This document shows, one piece after another, positions 8,710 through 17,811 of a DNA stretch of 64,000 nt. Position 1 is the first letter of the stretch. Each line of letters starts with the position of its first letter. Below the pieces are notes generated by a model. It had not been told where the DNA came from. It was given only the letters and a program-made list of their open reading frames with translations, and did no database searches. This DNA is from Mycolicibacterium insubricum (GTDB lineage: Bacteria > Actinomycetota > Actinomycetes > Mycobacteriales > Mycobacteriaceae): assembly GCF_010731615.1 (NCBI RefSeq), contig NZ_AP022618.1:3224001-3288000 (forward strand), given 5' to 3'. The position numbers were made by a program, and so were the translations under genes.

Positions 8710-9576
8710 CTAGGGCAGCCGTGCCGCGATGTCGTCGATCTGCCACACCCCATCGGTCTCGATGGTGGCGACGTCATGCCAGCCGGCCAGCCGCGAGATC
8801 GCGCCACCCTGAACCGCGAACACCGTGCCGGTGACCGGGCACTTGTCGGTGGCCAGATAGGCCACCAGCGGGGCGATGTTGGCCGGGCTGAACAGGTCAA
8901 CCTCGCCGTCCTCTGGTTCGCCCATCAGCGCGCCCATCCCGGGGGTGGCCAGCGTGAGCCGAGTGCGCGCGATCGGTGCGATCGCGTTCACCCGCACCCC
9001 GTAACGCTCCAGCTCCTCGGCGGCGATCAGGGTCAACGCGGCGATCCCGGCCTTGGCCGCACCGTAGTTGGCTTGCCCGGCGTTGGGCAGCGTCACCCCG
9101 GAACCCGAGGCGGTGTTGATCACCGCCGCGTTGGGTTGATCCCCGGCCTTGGACTGCGCCTTCCAGTACGCGGCGGCGTGGTGCAGCATCGCGAAGTGCC
9201 CCTTCAGGTGCACGTCGATCACCGCGTCCCACTGCGACTCCGCCATCCCGGGAATGAACGCGTCCCGCAGAATGCCGGCGTTGTTGACCAGCACGTCCAG
9301 CCGGCCGAACTCGTCGATGGCCTGCTGCACAATGCCGTTGGCCGCTCCCCAGTCCGACACGCTGTCGGTGTTGGCCACCGCTCGACCACCCGCGGCGACG
9401 ATCTCGTCGACCACCTGCTGGGCCGGCCCGGCGTCCGCGCCTTCGCCGGCGTTGCTGCCGCCCAGATCGTTGACGACGACGGCGGCGCCTTCGGCGGCGA
9501 ACAGCAGTGCGTGCTCACGGCCGATCCCACGCCCGGCGCCGGTGATAATGGCGACCCGGCCTGCTAATGCTCCCAT
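8710..9576 (-). CDS. SDR, 3-hydroxyacyl-CoA dehydrogenase type
   Basis: A 288-residue SDR most like the dehydrogenase domain of peroxisomal multifunctional enzyme 2 and mycobacterial 3-hydroxyacyl-CoA dehydrogenases. The cofactor motif TGAGRGIG (residues 12-19) is followed by the characteristic VVNDLGGSNAGEG insertion of that group. NNAG, the catalytic Ser in NTASGSG and YGAAK complete the active site. Its start at 9576 shares one base with the stop of the MaoC hydratase, as expected for consecutive beta-oxidation steps: hydration then NAD-dependent oxidation. Cytoplasmic. Confidence 0.88.
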   Translation of the reverse strand: MGALAGRVAIITGAGRGIGREHALLFAAEGAAVVVNDLGGSNAGEGADAGPAQQVVDEIVAAGGRAVANTDSVSDWGAANGIVQQAIDEFGRLDVLVNNAGILRDAFIPGMAESQWDAVIDVHLKGHFAMLHHAAAYWKAQSKAGDQPNAAVINTASGSGVTLPNAGQANYGAAKAGIAALTLIAAEELERYGVRVNAIAPIARTRLTLATPGMGALMGEPEDGEVDLFSPANIAPLVAYLATDKCPVTGTVFAVQGGAISRLAGWHDVATIETDGVWQIDDIAARLP

Positions 9577-10451
9577 CAGTTCTCCTCTGCAATCACAGCT
9601 AATCCGTCGGTAATGGCGAACTCATCAGTGCCCACGCGCGCCGTTTCGAACGCGTAGCTGGTGGTTCCGTCGGCCGAACCCGCGGCCCAGATGCGGGTTT
9701 CCAGATCATCGCCGGGCAGCACCATCTTGGAGAACCGCACCGCGAATCGCTTGAGCCGGGATACATCCGAACCGGCGACCTCGGTGAGCACCGCCCAGGA
9801 GGTGAACGCCATCGTGCACAGTCCGTGCGCGATGATGCCCGGCAGCCCGGCGTCGCGGGCCACCTCCTCGTCGAGGTGGATCGGCATCGGGTCGCCCGAC
9901 GCCGGTGCGTACCGGAACGTCTGATCGTCGTCGACGTGCTGGCTGACCTTGACCAGTGGTGCGCCATCGCACAGTGCGGCGTCGAACTTGTGGTTCGGCA
10001 CCTGCTCGCCCAGCGCCTCGCCCGCATCGACGCCGCGGAAGAAACCGATCAGGTACTGCTCGTTGACCAGTTCGCCGTCGTGTGCGCGGGTCTCGAGGTG
10101 AATCGATATCCGGCTGCCCGAATCCACCGTGTCGTAGCCGATCACCCGTGCCCGCGAGGTCAGCTTGTCCCCCGGACGGATCGGACGATGGAAGTGGAAG
10201 TCCTGCTCGCCATGGACGATTCGGCCGAAGATCTCGATCGGCACCACGTCCAGCGCGGGCGCCATCATCGCGTCGAAGGCCGGCACTATGGCAAACACCG
10301 GCGGTGCGACATCGCCGTTGCGGTGGGCATCGATCGGATCGTTGGTTGCCGCCGCGTACTCGGCGATCCGTTCCCGGGTGACCTCGAAGGTCTCCGGATC
10401 GGCCCAGACATTCAGGCCCGCGCTGTCGAATTGCGTTATCTTATCCGCCAT
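9576..10451 (-). CDS. Double-hotdog MaoC enoyl-CoA hydratase
   Basis: A 291-residue R-specific 2-enoyl-CoA hydratase with two hotdog domains in tandem (about residues 8-145 and 160-290), the size of mycobacterial HtdY-type proteins. The catalytic signature is in the second half: YAPASGDPMPIHLDE, with Asp187 and His192, followed by IIAHGLCTM. The start ATG 10451 lies one base after the stop of the SRPBCC gene; the longer open frame upstream is Arg-rich and unrelated to MaoC proteins. It provides the hydration step between the acyl-CoA dehydrogenase and the SDR of the same operon. Confidence 0.9.
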   Translation of the reverse strand: MADKITQFDSAGLNVWADPETFEVTRERIAEYAAATNDPIDAHRNGDVAPPVFAIVPAFDAMMAPALDVVPIEIFGRIVHGEQDFHFHRPIRPGDKLTSRARVIGYDTVDSGSRISIHLETRAHDGELVNEQYLIGFFRGVDAGEALGEQVPNHKFDAALCDGAPLVKVSQHVDDDQTFRYAPASGDPMPIHLDEEVARDAGLPGIIAHGLCTMAFTSWAVLTEVAGSDVSRLKRFAVRFSKMVLPGDDLETRIWAAGSADGTTSYAFETARVGTDEFAITDGLAVIAEEN

Positions 10452-10452
10452 A

Positions 10453-10893
10453 TCAGGCCGCCGCCGACGCCAGCGTCTCGAGCTTCTCAAGGGTCGCTTC
10501 GAGCTGCTTGGCGCCGTCCTTCTCGACCGCCTTGGCCAGCGCACCCTTGATCAGCGCACCCTCGAAGTCACCGGCCACGCTGAACTCCGAACCGTCACCG
10601 GCGGGAGCCACCGAGAACTCGAACTGGCATTTGACGCCGGCCATCCCGGTGCCCGACATGGTCAAGCTGGTGGGGGCGTCGAACTTGTCCACCGTCCACT
10701 CGATCTTGTTCGCCATACCCAGCATCACGATCTTCGCGGTCAGCGACGAGCCCTGCGCCAGCGTCGCCGGCGGCTCGCTCAGCCACTTCTCGTGGATGGT
10801 GAACCACTGGTCCCAGGTCGACGGGTCCGAAACGGTCTGCCACAGCGCTTCCGGGCTGACCGACAGTTTTTTGGTGGCCTCGATGTGTCCCAT
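10453..10893 (-). CDS. SRPBCC (polyketide cyclase/lipid-binding) family protein
   Basis: A 146-residue START/Bet v1-like single-domain protein. The N-terminus (MGHIEATKKLSVSPEALWQTVSDPSTWDQW) and the pattern of amphipathic strands followed by a long C-terminal helix match the mycobacterial SRPBCC family. These proteins bind hydrophobic ligands in a deep cavity. ATG 10893 has AAGGAGA upstream at good spacing. It is the second gene of the lipid operon, 26 bases after the thiolase. It may carry or shield the hydrophobic acyl substrate, or act as a toxin-like SRPBCC (MarP/Rv0910 type); the former fits the context better. Confidence 0.82.
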   Translation of the reverse strand: MGHIEATKKLSVSPEALWQTVSDPSTWDQWFTIHEKWLSEPPATLAQGSSLTAKIVMLGMANKIEWTVDKFDAPTSLTMSGTGMAGVKCQFEFSVAPAGDGSEFSVAGDFEGALIKGALAKAVEKDGAKQLEATLEKLETLASAAA

Positions 10894-10919
10894 GCGGGGG
10901 TCTCCTTTTCCGTGTGATT

Positions 10920-12125
10920 TCAGCGCTCGGCGCGCTGATAGGCGGTAACGACGGCGGCGCCGCCAAGTCCAATGTTGTGCTGCAGTGCGGCGGTAACGCC
11001 TTGCACCTGACGCTTGTCGGCGGCGCCGCGCAACTGCCAGGTCAGCTCGGCGCACTGCGCCAGTCCGGTCGCTCCCAGCGGATGTCCCTTGGAGATCAAT
11101 CCGCCGGATGGGTTCACCACCCAGCGTCCGCCATAGGTGGTGTCACCATTGTCGATCAGCTTGGCCGCCTCACCTTCACCACAGAGCCCGAGTGCTTCGT
11201 ACAGCAGCAGTTCGTTGGCCGAGAAGCAGTCGTGCAATTCGATGACTTGGAAGTCCTCTGGCCCCAATCCGGACTGGTCGTAAACCGTTCGCGCGGCTTG
11301 GACATTCATGTCGTAGCCGATCAGGTTCTTGGCGGTGCCGTCATAGGTGGAGGCAAAATCCGTGGTCATCGTCTGCCCGACAACCTCCACAGCTTGACCG
11401 GCCAGACCGTGGGAATCGACGAACGACTCTGACGCCAGGATCACCGCGCCGGAGCCGTCCGAGGTCGGCGAGCACTGCAGTTTGGTCAGCGGGTCGTAGA
11501 TCATCCGCGAGCCCAGGATGTCCTCCAGCGAGTACTCGTCTTGGAACTGGGCATACGGGTTATTCACCGAATGCTTGTGGTTCTTGTAGCCAATCTTGGC
11601 GAAATGCTCAGCGGTGGAACCGTATTGCTTCATGTGCTCACGGCCGGCGGCGCCGAACATCCAGGGTGCGACCGGGAACAGCACCTCGGAGATCTCGGCC
11701 AGCGCCAGGACGTGCTTCTCCATCGGCTGGGCACGATCGTTGTATACGGACTCCAGCGAGCCCGGCTTCATCTTCTCGAAACCCAGCGCGATCGTACAGT
11801 CGGCCAGCCCGCCCCGAATAGCCTGCGCGGCAAGAAAGAGCGCGGTGGATCCGGTGGAGCAGTTGTTGTTGACGTTCACGACCGGGATGCCGGTGAGACC
11901 CAGTTCATAGAGCGCCCGCTGCCCTGAGGTGGAGTCACCATAGACGTAGCCGACCAAGCCCTGCTGCACCTCGCGGTAGTCGACCCCGGCATCGGCTAGC
12001 GCCTTGGTCCCGGCTTCCCGGGCCATATCCGGGTAGTCCCACGCCGACCCGTCGTCGTTGGTGCGGCGGCCGGGCTTTTCGAACTTCGTCATGCCGACGC
12101 CGACAACGAAAACTCGTTGTGCCAC
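10920..12125 (-). CDS. SCP-x type thiolase / lipid-transfer protein
   Basis: A 401-residue thiolase-superfamily enzyme of the SCP-x (nonspecific lipid-transfer) group, similar to M. tuberculosis Rv1627c-type proteins. The nucleophile is Cys89 in [10 protein letters not shown], and other active-site parts are [10 protein letters not shown] and KGHPLGATG. It lacks the C-terminal Cys of classical degradative thiolases, as usual for SCP-x. The start is GTG 12125 with AGAGAGGAT upstream. It is first in the eight-gene operon and would perform the final thiolytic C-C cleavage. A 174-base region separates it from the divergent AraC regulator. Confidence 0.88.
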   Translation of the reverse strand: MAQRVFVVGVGMTKFEKPGRRTNDDGSAWDYPDMAREAGTKALADAGVDYREVQQGLVGYVYGDSTSGQRALYELGLTGIPVVNVNNNCSTGSTALFLAAQAIRGGLADCTIALGFEKMKPGSLESVYNDRAQPMEKHVLALAEISEVLFPVAPWMFGAAGREHMKQYGSTAEHFAKIGYKNHKHSVNNPYAQFQDEYSLEDILGSRMIYDPLTKLQCSPTSDGSGAVILASESFVDSHGLAGQAVEVVGQTMTTDFASTYDGTAKNLIGYDMNVQAARTVYDQSGLGPEDFQVIELHDCFSANELLLYEALGLCGEGEAAKLIDNGDTTYGGRWVVNPSGGLISKGHPLGATGLAQCAELTWQLRGAADKRQVQGVTAALQHNIGLGGAAVVTAYQRAER

Positions 12126-12299
12126 TGAAGGTATCCTCTCGCTAGGTCAGCTGTTCAGCTGCTCTGGATCGAGGCTAGGTCGACCCGCTGGGCCGCGACG
12201 AGGACCGCGACAGGCGTCTTAGGGGACCGAAACGATCATCGGTAATAGGATCGGAGGCTGAACCCGTTCGCACGTCACGTAAAGGGCGTCCGCCAAGAT

Positions 12300-13325
12300 A
12301 TGACACACACCGTCCCCGTCCAGTTCCTCCGCGCAACGGTCGAGGCCCTGGTCAAACGCGGCTTCGACGTGCAGCGAGCGTTACAGGAGACCGGACTCGA
12401 CTGGCAGCGCTACGCCCTGGAACGTGCCAGGCTCACCCCGGAGCAGGCTGACGCCGTGATCCGTCACTTCTGGGACCTCACCGACGACGACCTCTTCGGC
12501 CTGGGACCGCGTCCCGTCCCCCGCGGTACGCTGCGACTCTCGGGATTCACCCTGATCCACAGTCACGACCTGCGCACCGCACTCACCCGGATGCTCGAGC
12601 TCACCTCGGTGTTGGCCGGGGTCCGATGCCAGTACGAAGTCCACGACGATGTCGTCACGGTCCGCCATCTGGACTGCCCGGATTCGTCGGTTGATCCGTT
12701 CGTGGCCTTCGCGCTGATGGGTAGCCTTCATCGGTTCGCGGGTTGGCTCACCGGATCGTCACTGCGTCTGCGCCATCTCGAGTTCCGTTTCACCGCTGAC
12801 CATCTCAGCGACGACTACGCAGCGATCTTCGGCGTCCGGCCGGTGTTCGGGGCCCCGCAGTACGCAATGGCGTTCGACGCGGACGCGCTCACGAGACCCG
12901 TGATCCGGGACGAGGACGATCTCAAGGACTTCCTCCGCGAAGCACCGGGGATCCTGTTCTATTCATACAAGCACACCACGACGACCGCCGCCCAGGTCCG
13001 GATCATCATGGAACGAACCCCGAACGGGCCGTGGTTGACCGCCGACGAGCTGGCCAACCGGCTGTCGATGAGCGCACCCCACCTGCGTCGGCTCCTCCGT
13101 GCGGACGGCACCTCGCAGCGCCGGATCCGCGACGAGGTGCTCCGGGACCGGGCGATCGAAGCCCTGCTGCACGGCGACGAGACGATCACCGACCTCGCCA
13201 CCCGCCTTGGCTTCTCAGAAACGAGCGCGTTTCGCCGCGCCTTCCGGCGCTGGACCGGCAGCCCGCCAAGTGCCTACCGGGCCATCCCCGACTCGCCGGA
13301 GCCCCCTGCGCAGATCGATCCCTAG
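12300..13325 (+). CDS. AraC family transcriptional regulator, divergent from lipid operon
   Basis: A 341-residue regulator with an N-terminal ligand-binding domain (about residues 10-200) and a C-terminal AraC HTH pair at about 235-330. The signature ATRLGFSETSAFRRAFRRW followed by TGSPPSAYR is the canonical C-terminal motif. Its closest architecture is the VirS/OruR group, whose members regulate lipid-related genes in mycobacteria. It is transcribed away from the thiolase-led operon, so it is the best candidate for that operon's activator. No direct repeats resembling a defined operator were recognised in 12126-12299. Confidence 0.88.
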   Translation: MTHTVPVQFLRATVEALVKRGFDVQRALQETGLDWQRYALERARLTPEQADAVIRHFWDLTDDDLFGLGPRPVPRGTLRLSGFTLIHSHDLRTALTRMLELTSVLAGVRCQYEVHDDVVTVRHLDCPDSSVDPFVAFALMGSLHRFAGWLTGSSLRLRHLEFRFTADHLSDDYAAIFGVRPVFGAPQYAMAFDADALTRPVIRDEDDLKDFLREAPGILFYSYKHTTTTAAQVRIIMERTPNGPWLTADELANRLSMSAPHLRRLLRADGTSQRRIRDEVLRDRAIEALLHGDETITDLATRLGFSETSAFRRAFRRWTGSPPSAYRAIPDSPEPPAQIDP

Positions 13326-13431
13326 CCCGGCGCCGCAGGCAACCGAGCGGCGAAAAAAAGCGATCGCACACCGCCACCCGATTACCGGCGGCACAGCACG
13401 GGGCAATCCGGCCGCTGCTGCTCATCGAGCC

Positions 13432-14097
13432 TCAGGACTGCGTGGGCTGCCCGGCCTCACCTGTCGCGTCGGCCTTGTCAGCGTCATCGGCGCCGGCCTC
13501 GTCGGCCTCAACCGGGTCAGCACCGTCGCCCGCTGCAGAATCGTCGCCGGCTGCTTCCCCGGCAACCGCCTCATCGCCGGCCTCGGCGTCGTCGGCAGCC
13601 GCATCGGCGGCCTCACCCGCTTCGGTGACCTCTTCTTCTACTGCCTCGGCGGCTTCGCCCTGCGGCGACGGGACCTCATCGGGCTCCTGCTCGGAGACCG
13701 GCTCGTCGCCGGATTCGGCCTCGTCGCCGGATGCGGCCGATTCCTCGCCGGATTCCTGGGCCGCGGATTCCGCATCCGCAACCTCGGCGGACGCGTCCTC
13801 GTCGGCACCGGGCTCGGCGGACTCGGCCGCCACTTCGTCCTCGTCGGACTCGCCGGACTCGTCGGTAGCAACGGAGTCTTCGTCACCAGCGTCTTCGCCG
13901 GCGGACTCGTCGTCCGAACCGTCCGCGGCGCCGCCTTCACCGCGCTGACGTTCCCGGATGGCGTCGATGATCAGCAGCAGCACGCCGAGCACGCTGGCAC
14001 CGATGCAGACCCAGGCGACCAATTCCTGGCCGGTTACCACGGCGGCCACCAGTGCGGCCAAGCCGATCACGGCAAGGACCAGTGCAACGATCAACAT
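13432..14097 (-). CDS. Acidic-tailed membrane protein next to wag31 (Rv2144c-like)
   Basis: Two hydrophobic helices occupy residues 1-24 and 27-48. They are followed by a short basic turn (IRERQRG) and a cytoplasmic tail of about 170 residues made almost only of Ala, Glu, Asp, Gly and Ser. The position immediately downstream of wag31 and the two-helix head match M. tuberculosis Rv2144c, which from memory is only about 118 residues, so the low-complexity tail is much expanded here. Such a tail is probably disordered and could interact with basic division proteins. The frame is supported by gene order and the hydrophobic head rather than by motifs. Confidence 0.75.
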   Translation of the reverse strand: MLIVALVLAVIGLAALVAAVVTGQELVAWVCIGASVLGVLLLIIDAIRERQRGEGGAADGSDDESAGEDAGDEDSVATDESGESDEDEVAAESAEPGADEDASAEVADAESAAQESGEESAASGDEAESGDEPVSEQEPDEVPSPQGEAAEAVEEEVTEAGEAADAAADDAEAGDEAVAGEAAGDDSAAGDGADPVEADEAGADDADKADATGEAGQPTQS

Positions 14098-14141
14098 GAC
14101 GTGATCATCCCTTCCTCGGGCAACCGCGCGACGCCCGGGGA

Positions 14142-14927
14142 TCAGTTGGCGTTACGGCCGAACTGATTGAACCCGGCCTCACCGCCGGCGCTGGTATCGA
14201 CCGGCGCGGCCGAACCGCGCTGTCCGAGCTCTTCGAGCTGGGATTCCAGGTAGGTCTTGAGCCGGGTCCGGTATTCACGCTCGAAGGTGCGCAGCTGCTC
14301 GAGCCGGCCCTCCAGCACGGTGCGCTGCTGGTTGATGGTGCCCATGATCTCGGCGTGCTTGCGTTCGGCGTCGGCCTGCAGGGCGTCGGCCTTCTCCTGG
14401 GCCTGACGCAGCTGGGTCTCCGACCGGTTCTGGGCGTCGGCGAGCAGCGCCTCGGAACGGTTGCGGGCGTCGCTCAGCGTCGCCTCGGCCTTGGTCTTCG
14501 CCTCGCTGACCATCGTCTCGGCGTTGTTGCGCGCATCGGCGAGCAGCTTCTCCGCCTCGGCCTTGGCGCCGCCGGTCAGACGATCGGCGGTGTCCTGGGC
14601 CAGCGCGAGCACCTTGGCGGCCTTGACGTGTGCCTCCTCGCCCACCGCGGCAACCGGAGCCGGTGCGGCAGCGGCCGCCGGCTCGGGCTCGGGCTCGACG
14701 TACAGCGGCACGACGGCGGTCGGCGCCCCCCCGGCGCGGGCACCGGCCAGCTCGGCGTCGAGCTCGCTGACCCGCTGGCGCAGGTCGCTGTTCTCCTCGA
14801 TCAGCCGGGTCAACTCGGTCTCCACCAGGTCGAGGAAGGCGTCGACCTCATCCTCGTTGTAGCCCCGCTTGCCGATCGGCGGCTTGGAAAAGGCGACGTT
14901 GTGAACGTCGGCGGGTGTGAGCGGCAT
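14142..14927 (-). CDS. wag31: Wag31 (DivIVA), polar growth scaffold
   Basis: A 261-residue DivIVA-family protein that marks the cell poles and directs apical peptidoglycan synthesis; essential in mycobacteria. The conserved N-terminal domain reads [20 protein letters not shown] and continues [14 protein letters not shown]. Two coiled coils (about 30-60 and 135-235) flank a Pro/Ala/Glu linker (75-115). The central coil has a repeated Ala-rich heptad pattern ([19 protein letters not shown]). It ends QFGRNAN, typical of Wag31. The 187 bases upstream (to the yggT-like gene at 15115) suggest its own promoter. Confidence 0.96.
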   Translation of the reverse strand: MPLTPADVHNVAFSKPPIGKRGYNEDEVDAFLDLVETELTRLIEENSDLRQRVSELDAELAGARAGGAPTAVVPLYVEPEPEPAAAAAPAPVAAVGEEAHVKAAKVLALAQDTADRLTGGAKAEAEKLLADARNNAETMVSEAKTKAEATLSDARNRSEALLADAQNRSETQLRQAQEKADALQADAERKHAEIMGTINQQRTVLEGRLEQLRTFEREYRTRLKTYLESQLEELGQRGSAAPVDTSAGGEAGFNQFGRNAN

Positions 14928-15114
14928 CGGATGCCCCCTTGGGAGTCGTTGCGGTCGGACCGGTCTGCAAGTTTAGAACGATAGACCAAACTGGCAGTCA
15001 GCACTGTAACTGGCGTCCATCCTGTCACACCAGAATCTCACGTCGCCGCGAAGACGAGAATTAAGAGCGATTTTCACGGTGCCGGAATTGTTTGCCGAGC
15101 GGCGCCCGGTTCGC

Positions 15115-15414
15115 TCAGCCCAGCCGGGCCGCGGTGTCGAAGCAGACGTTCATGCCGATGAACACCGCCACCAGCAGCACCATGATCGATAGGTCCAGCC
15201 GGATGTTTCCGATGGTCAGCTGGGGAATCAATCGACGCAGCAGTTTTACCGGCGGATCGGTCAGGGTCAGCACGAACTCCAGGATCACTACCACTGCACC
15301 CCGGGGCCGCCAGTCCCGGCTGAACGCCCGGATGAATTCGATGACGATCCGGGCGATGAGCAGCAGCCACAGTAGAAACAGCACGAAGCCCAGAATCAGA
15401 AACAGGTCCGCCAC
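15115..15414 (-). CDS. YggT family membrane protein
   Basis: A 99-residue protein with two YggT transmembrane units: a hydrophobic hairpin at residues 1-25 and another near 65-95. Between them lies the conserved RDWRPRGAVVVILEFVLTLTDPPVKLLRRLIP segment that defines the family, with DPP. It is the Rv2146c equivalent in the conserved sepF-yggT-wag31 order. The role is not fully established; in actinobacteria it accompanies division and polar growth genes and is thought to influence membrane or osmotic homeostasis. ATG at 15414. Confidence 0.92.
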   Translation of the reverse strand: MADLFLILGFVLFLLWLLLIARIVIEFIRAFSRDWRPRGAVVVILEFVLTLTDPPVKLLRRLIPQLTIGNIRLDLSIMVLLVAVFIGMNVCFDTAARLG

Positions 15415-15501
15415 GTAAAACGTCCTTCGGCCGGGGATGCGAAACGGCGATCGGCCGGGACCTGCGGGCCCCGGCCGATGTAAGCCTACCGATCGATGAG
15501 G

Positions 15502-16137
15502 CTACTGATTTCCGTAGAAACCGTCGGCCATCCGGCGCCGCTGCTCGGGGGTGACCTCCACATCGGCCGGAGACAGCAGGAACACCTTGGTGGCAACCTT
15601 GTCGAAGGAGCCGCGCAGGGCGAAGGCCAGGCCGGCGGCGAAGTCGACGAGCCGCTTGGCGTCGGCGTTGTCCATGGTGACCAGGTCCATGATCACCGGG
15701 GTGCCGTCGCGGAACCGCTCCCCGATGGTGCGCGCCTCGCTGTAGTCCTTGGGGCGCAGCGTGGTGATCTTGGCCAGCGCACTGCCCTCGTCGAACATCT
15801 GCTGCATGCGGCGCGGGTCCATGGCCAGGGCGCCGCGGGTCGAGCCGCCGCCGCGCAGCGGGGCGAACCGCTGAGCCGGGGCCGGGTGGTCGTAGTCGCG
15901 ACCGTAGCGCGGATCCTCGTCGTACCCGCCGCGGTAGCCGGCCGATGCGTACTCCGGCTCGCGGCGGTCCCGCGGGTCGTGGTCGTAGTCGGCTTCGTAG
16001 CGCTCGCCCCGGTCGTAGCTGTCGCCGCGACGGCCGTAGCCGCCGCGCGACGACCGGTCGTCGTCGTAGTACTCGTCCTCGTAATCCTCCAACGGGGCCA
16101 TCCCGAAGTAGGCCTTGACCTTGTGCAACGTGCTCAT
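15502..16137 (-). CDS. sepF: SepF, cell division protein
   Basis: A 211-residue SepF that anchors FtsZ filaments to the membrane in actinobacteria, which lack FtsA. The N-terminal membrane-binding helix is [16 protein letters not shown] disordered linker of about 90 residues, rich in Asp, Tyr, Arg and Gly, leads to the SepF/DUF552 core at about 115-205 ([47 protein letters not shown]). ATG 16137 overlaps the stop of the upstream yggS-like gene as ATGA. Confidence 0.95.
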   Translation of the reverse strand: MSTLHKVKAYFGMAPLEDYEDEYYDDDRSSRGGYGRRGDSYDRGERYEADYDHDPRDRREPEYASAGYRGGYDEDPRYGRDYDHPAPAQRFAPLRGGGSTRGALAMDPRRMQQMFDEGSALAKITTLRPKDYSEARTIGERFRDGTPVIMDLVTMDNADAKRLVDFAAGLAFALRGSFDKVATKVFLLSPADVEVTPEQRRRMADGFYGNQ

Positions 16138-16982
16138 TGCGATGACCCTTCTCGAAAGAGCGGCGGACCCGGTGACCGATTCCGTGACCCTGCTGGCGAA
16201 TCTGGTAGGTGTGATGAAGATGTGACTGGAGTGACAACTGACGGTGACGTTAGCGGGCGCTGACCCAGAAGCGCGGTACCGACACGCAGACAAGTCGAAC
16301 CGTGTTTGACGGCAACTTCCAGATCCCCCGACATCCCCGCGGACAACCCGACCGCCTCGGGATGACGGTCGCGCACCCGGCGGTGCACCTCGGCCAACCG
16401 CGCAAACGCCGCATCGGGGTCTGCGCCCCGCGGCGGGACGGCCATCAGGCCGGCCAACCTCAGAGTGGTTGCGGCGCCGACCCGGTCACACACCGCGTCC
16501 ACCGCGCCGGTGTCGCCGGCGTCGATGCCGCCGCGGGCGGTGTCGCCATCGAGGCTGAGCTGGATGTAGACGCGCAGCGGCGCGCCGCGATGGCCCGCAT
16601 CCAGCGCCTCGCCGGCCGCGCGGTCCAGCGTGTCGGCCAGCCGCAGTCCGTCCACCGAGTGCACCGCGTCGGCCCAGCCGGCGACCGAGCGCGCCTTGTT
16701 GCGCTGCAGCCGGCCGATCATCTGCCAGCTCACCTCGGCGGGCAACCGGCCGGCCAGTTCGGCGATCTTGGCCCGGGCCTCCTGGTCGCGCGCCTCGCCG
16801 AAGGACCGGCATCCCTGGGCCGCCAGCAATGCCACATCGGAGGCCGGGAAGAACTTGGTGACCGGCAGCAGCTCGATCTGGGCCGGGTCGCGCCCGGCGG
16901 CCTCCGCAGCGGCGGACACGCGTTGCCGCAAGGCCGCCAGCGCCTCGGCCAGCTGCGTGCCGCGCTCGGTCGGCGAGGTCAC
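16134..16982 (-). CDS. YggS/PROSC family PLP homeostasis protein
   Basis: A PLP-binding protein of about 282 residues with an alanine-racemase-like TIM barrel. The PLP lysine is in LLPVTKFFP, and [12 protein letters not shown] and the phosphate-binding region [26 protein letters not shown] are present (spaced here for readability). Members buffer pyridoxal phosphate and have no demonstrated racemase activity. GTG 16982 overlaps the pgeF stop as GTGA; a second GTG lies at 16991. The tail after TALLGQR is longer than usual and non-conserved, and its last bases overlap the sepF start. Conserved in the dcw clusters of Gram-positive bacteria. Confidence 0.9.
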   Translation of the reverse strand: MTSPTERGTQLAEALAALRQRVSAAAEAAGRDPAQIELLPVTKFFPASDVALLAAQGCRSFGEARDQEARAKIAELAGRLPAEVSWQMIGRLQRNKARSVAGWADAVHSVDGLRLADTLDRAAGEALDAGHRGAPLRVYIQLSLDGDTARGGIDAGDTGAVDAVCDRVGAATTLRLAGLMAVPPRGADPDAAFARLAEVHRRVRDRHPEAVGLSAGMSGDLEVAVKHGSTCLRVGTALLGQRPLTSPSVVTPVTSSSHLPDSPAGSRNRSPGPPLFREGSSQ

Positions 16983-17731
16983 TGCATCCACACGACCGAC
17001 GCCAGCCGGCCGGTGGGGGCGCCGCGCCGGTGGCTGAACAGGTCGGTGTCGGCTACCGTGCAGCGCGGATCGACGGCAACCGAACCGAGGCCCAGATCGC
17101 CGAGCTGCCTTGCGATTCCGGCTCGTAGATCCAGACCCGGGGTGCCGGCCGCGGTGCGCACCCGACTGCCCGGGAGTGCCGCCTCGACGTCGTCGGCCAT
17201 CTCGGCGGGCACTTCGTAGTTGGCCCCGCTGACCGCCGGTCCCAGCCACGCGGTCATGTCGGCGACCTGCGCACCGGCGGCGACCATGGCCTCCACGGTG
17301 CGCGCGACGATGCCCTTGGCCGCACCGACACGGCCGGCGTGCACGGCGCCGATGACTCCGGCCTCCTCATCGCCCAACAACACCGGCACACAGTCGGCGG
17401 TGATCACCGCCAGCGCCAGCCCGGCGGTGGTGGTGATCAGCGCGTCGGTGTCGTCGACGGCGGTGCCGCGGGGTTCATCGACGCGCACGACGGCGTCACC
17501 GTGCACCTGGTTCATCCAGATCAGATGGTCGGGCGCCACACCGATGGTGTCGGCCAACCGCCGCCGGTTGGCCGCGACGGCCGCCGGATCGTCGCCGACG
17601 TGGTCGCCGAGATTGAAGGTGTCGAACGGCGGTGCCGAGACACCGCCGGCCCGGGTGGTGCTGACCCGACGGATGGTATGCGGCGGTCCCGGCTTCGCCT
17701 CGGCTCCGCCGGCGCGCGCCCTATCCCGCAT
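16979..17731 (-). CDS. pgeF: Peptidoglycan editing factor / multicopper oxidase-like PgeF (YfiH)
   Basis: A 250-residue YfiH-family protein; in E. coli it removes mis-incorporated serine from UDP-MurNAc peptides, and other members have oxidase or purine nucleoside phosphorylase activity. Metal ligands are visible in NQVHGD, ITADCVP and AVHAGR. Conserved sequence begins at IRRVSTTRAGGVSAPPFDTF. The 16 or so residues before it (MRDRARAGGAEAKPGP) are encoded by a dispersed repeat element at 17685-17786, which therefore supplies the present start codon at 17731. It lies between ftsZ and the yggS-like gene. Confidence 0.9.
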   Translation of the reverse strand: MRDRARAGGAEAKPGPPHTIRRVSTTRAGGVSAPPFDTFNLGDHVGDDPAAVAANRRRLADTIGVAPDHLIWMNQVHGDAVVRVDEPRGTAVDDTDALITTTAGLALAVITADCVPVLLGDEEAGVIGAVHAGRVGAAKGIVARTVEAMVAAGAQVADMTAWLGPAVSGANYEVPAEMADDVEAALPGSRVRTAAGTPGLDLRAGIARQLGDLGLGSVAVDPRCTVADTDLFSHRRGAPTGRLASVVWMQ

Positions 17732-17799
17732 GTCTCATCCAAACCTCAGTCGCCCACCAACTCCGCCGAGCCTCGCCGAACCGCCCGATGGTATGCGGC
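17672..17799. repeat. Dispersed palindromic element, copy 1, with 13-bp flanking duplication
   Basis: Element body at 17685-17786, beginning GGTCCCGGCTTCGCCTCGGC and ending with CTCCGCCGAG and GCCTCGCCGAACC. It is flanked by a perfect 13-bp direct repeat, GATGGTATGCGGC, at 17672-17684 and 17787-17799, like a target-site duplication. Its ends match copies at 25682-25752 (murD) and 30299-30369 (murE); its centre is about 27 bases longer and diverged. It fills the ftsZ-pgeF junction and provides the first codons of pgeF. Confidence 0.8.
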
Positions 17800-17811
17800 A
17801 CGGCCGGAGGA

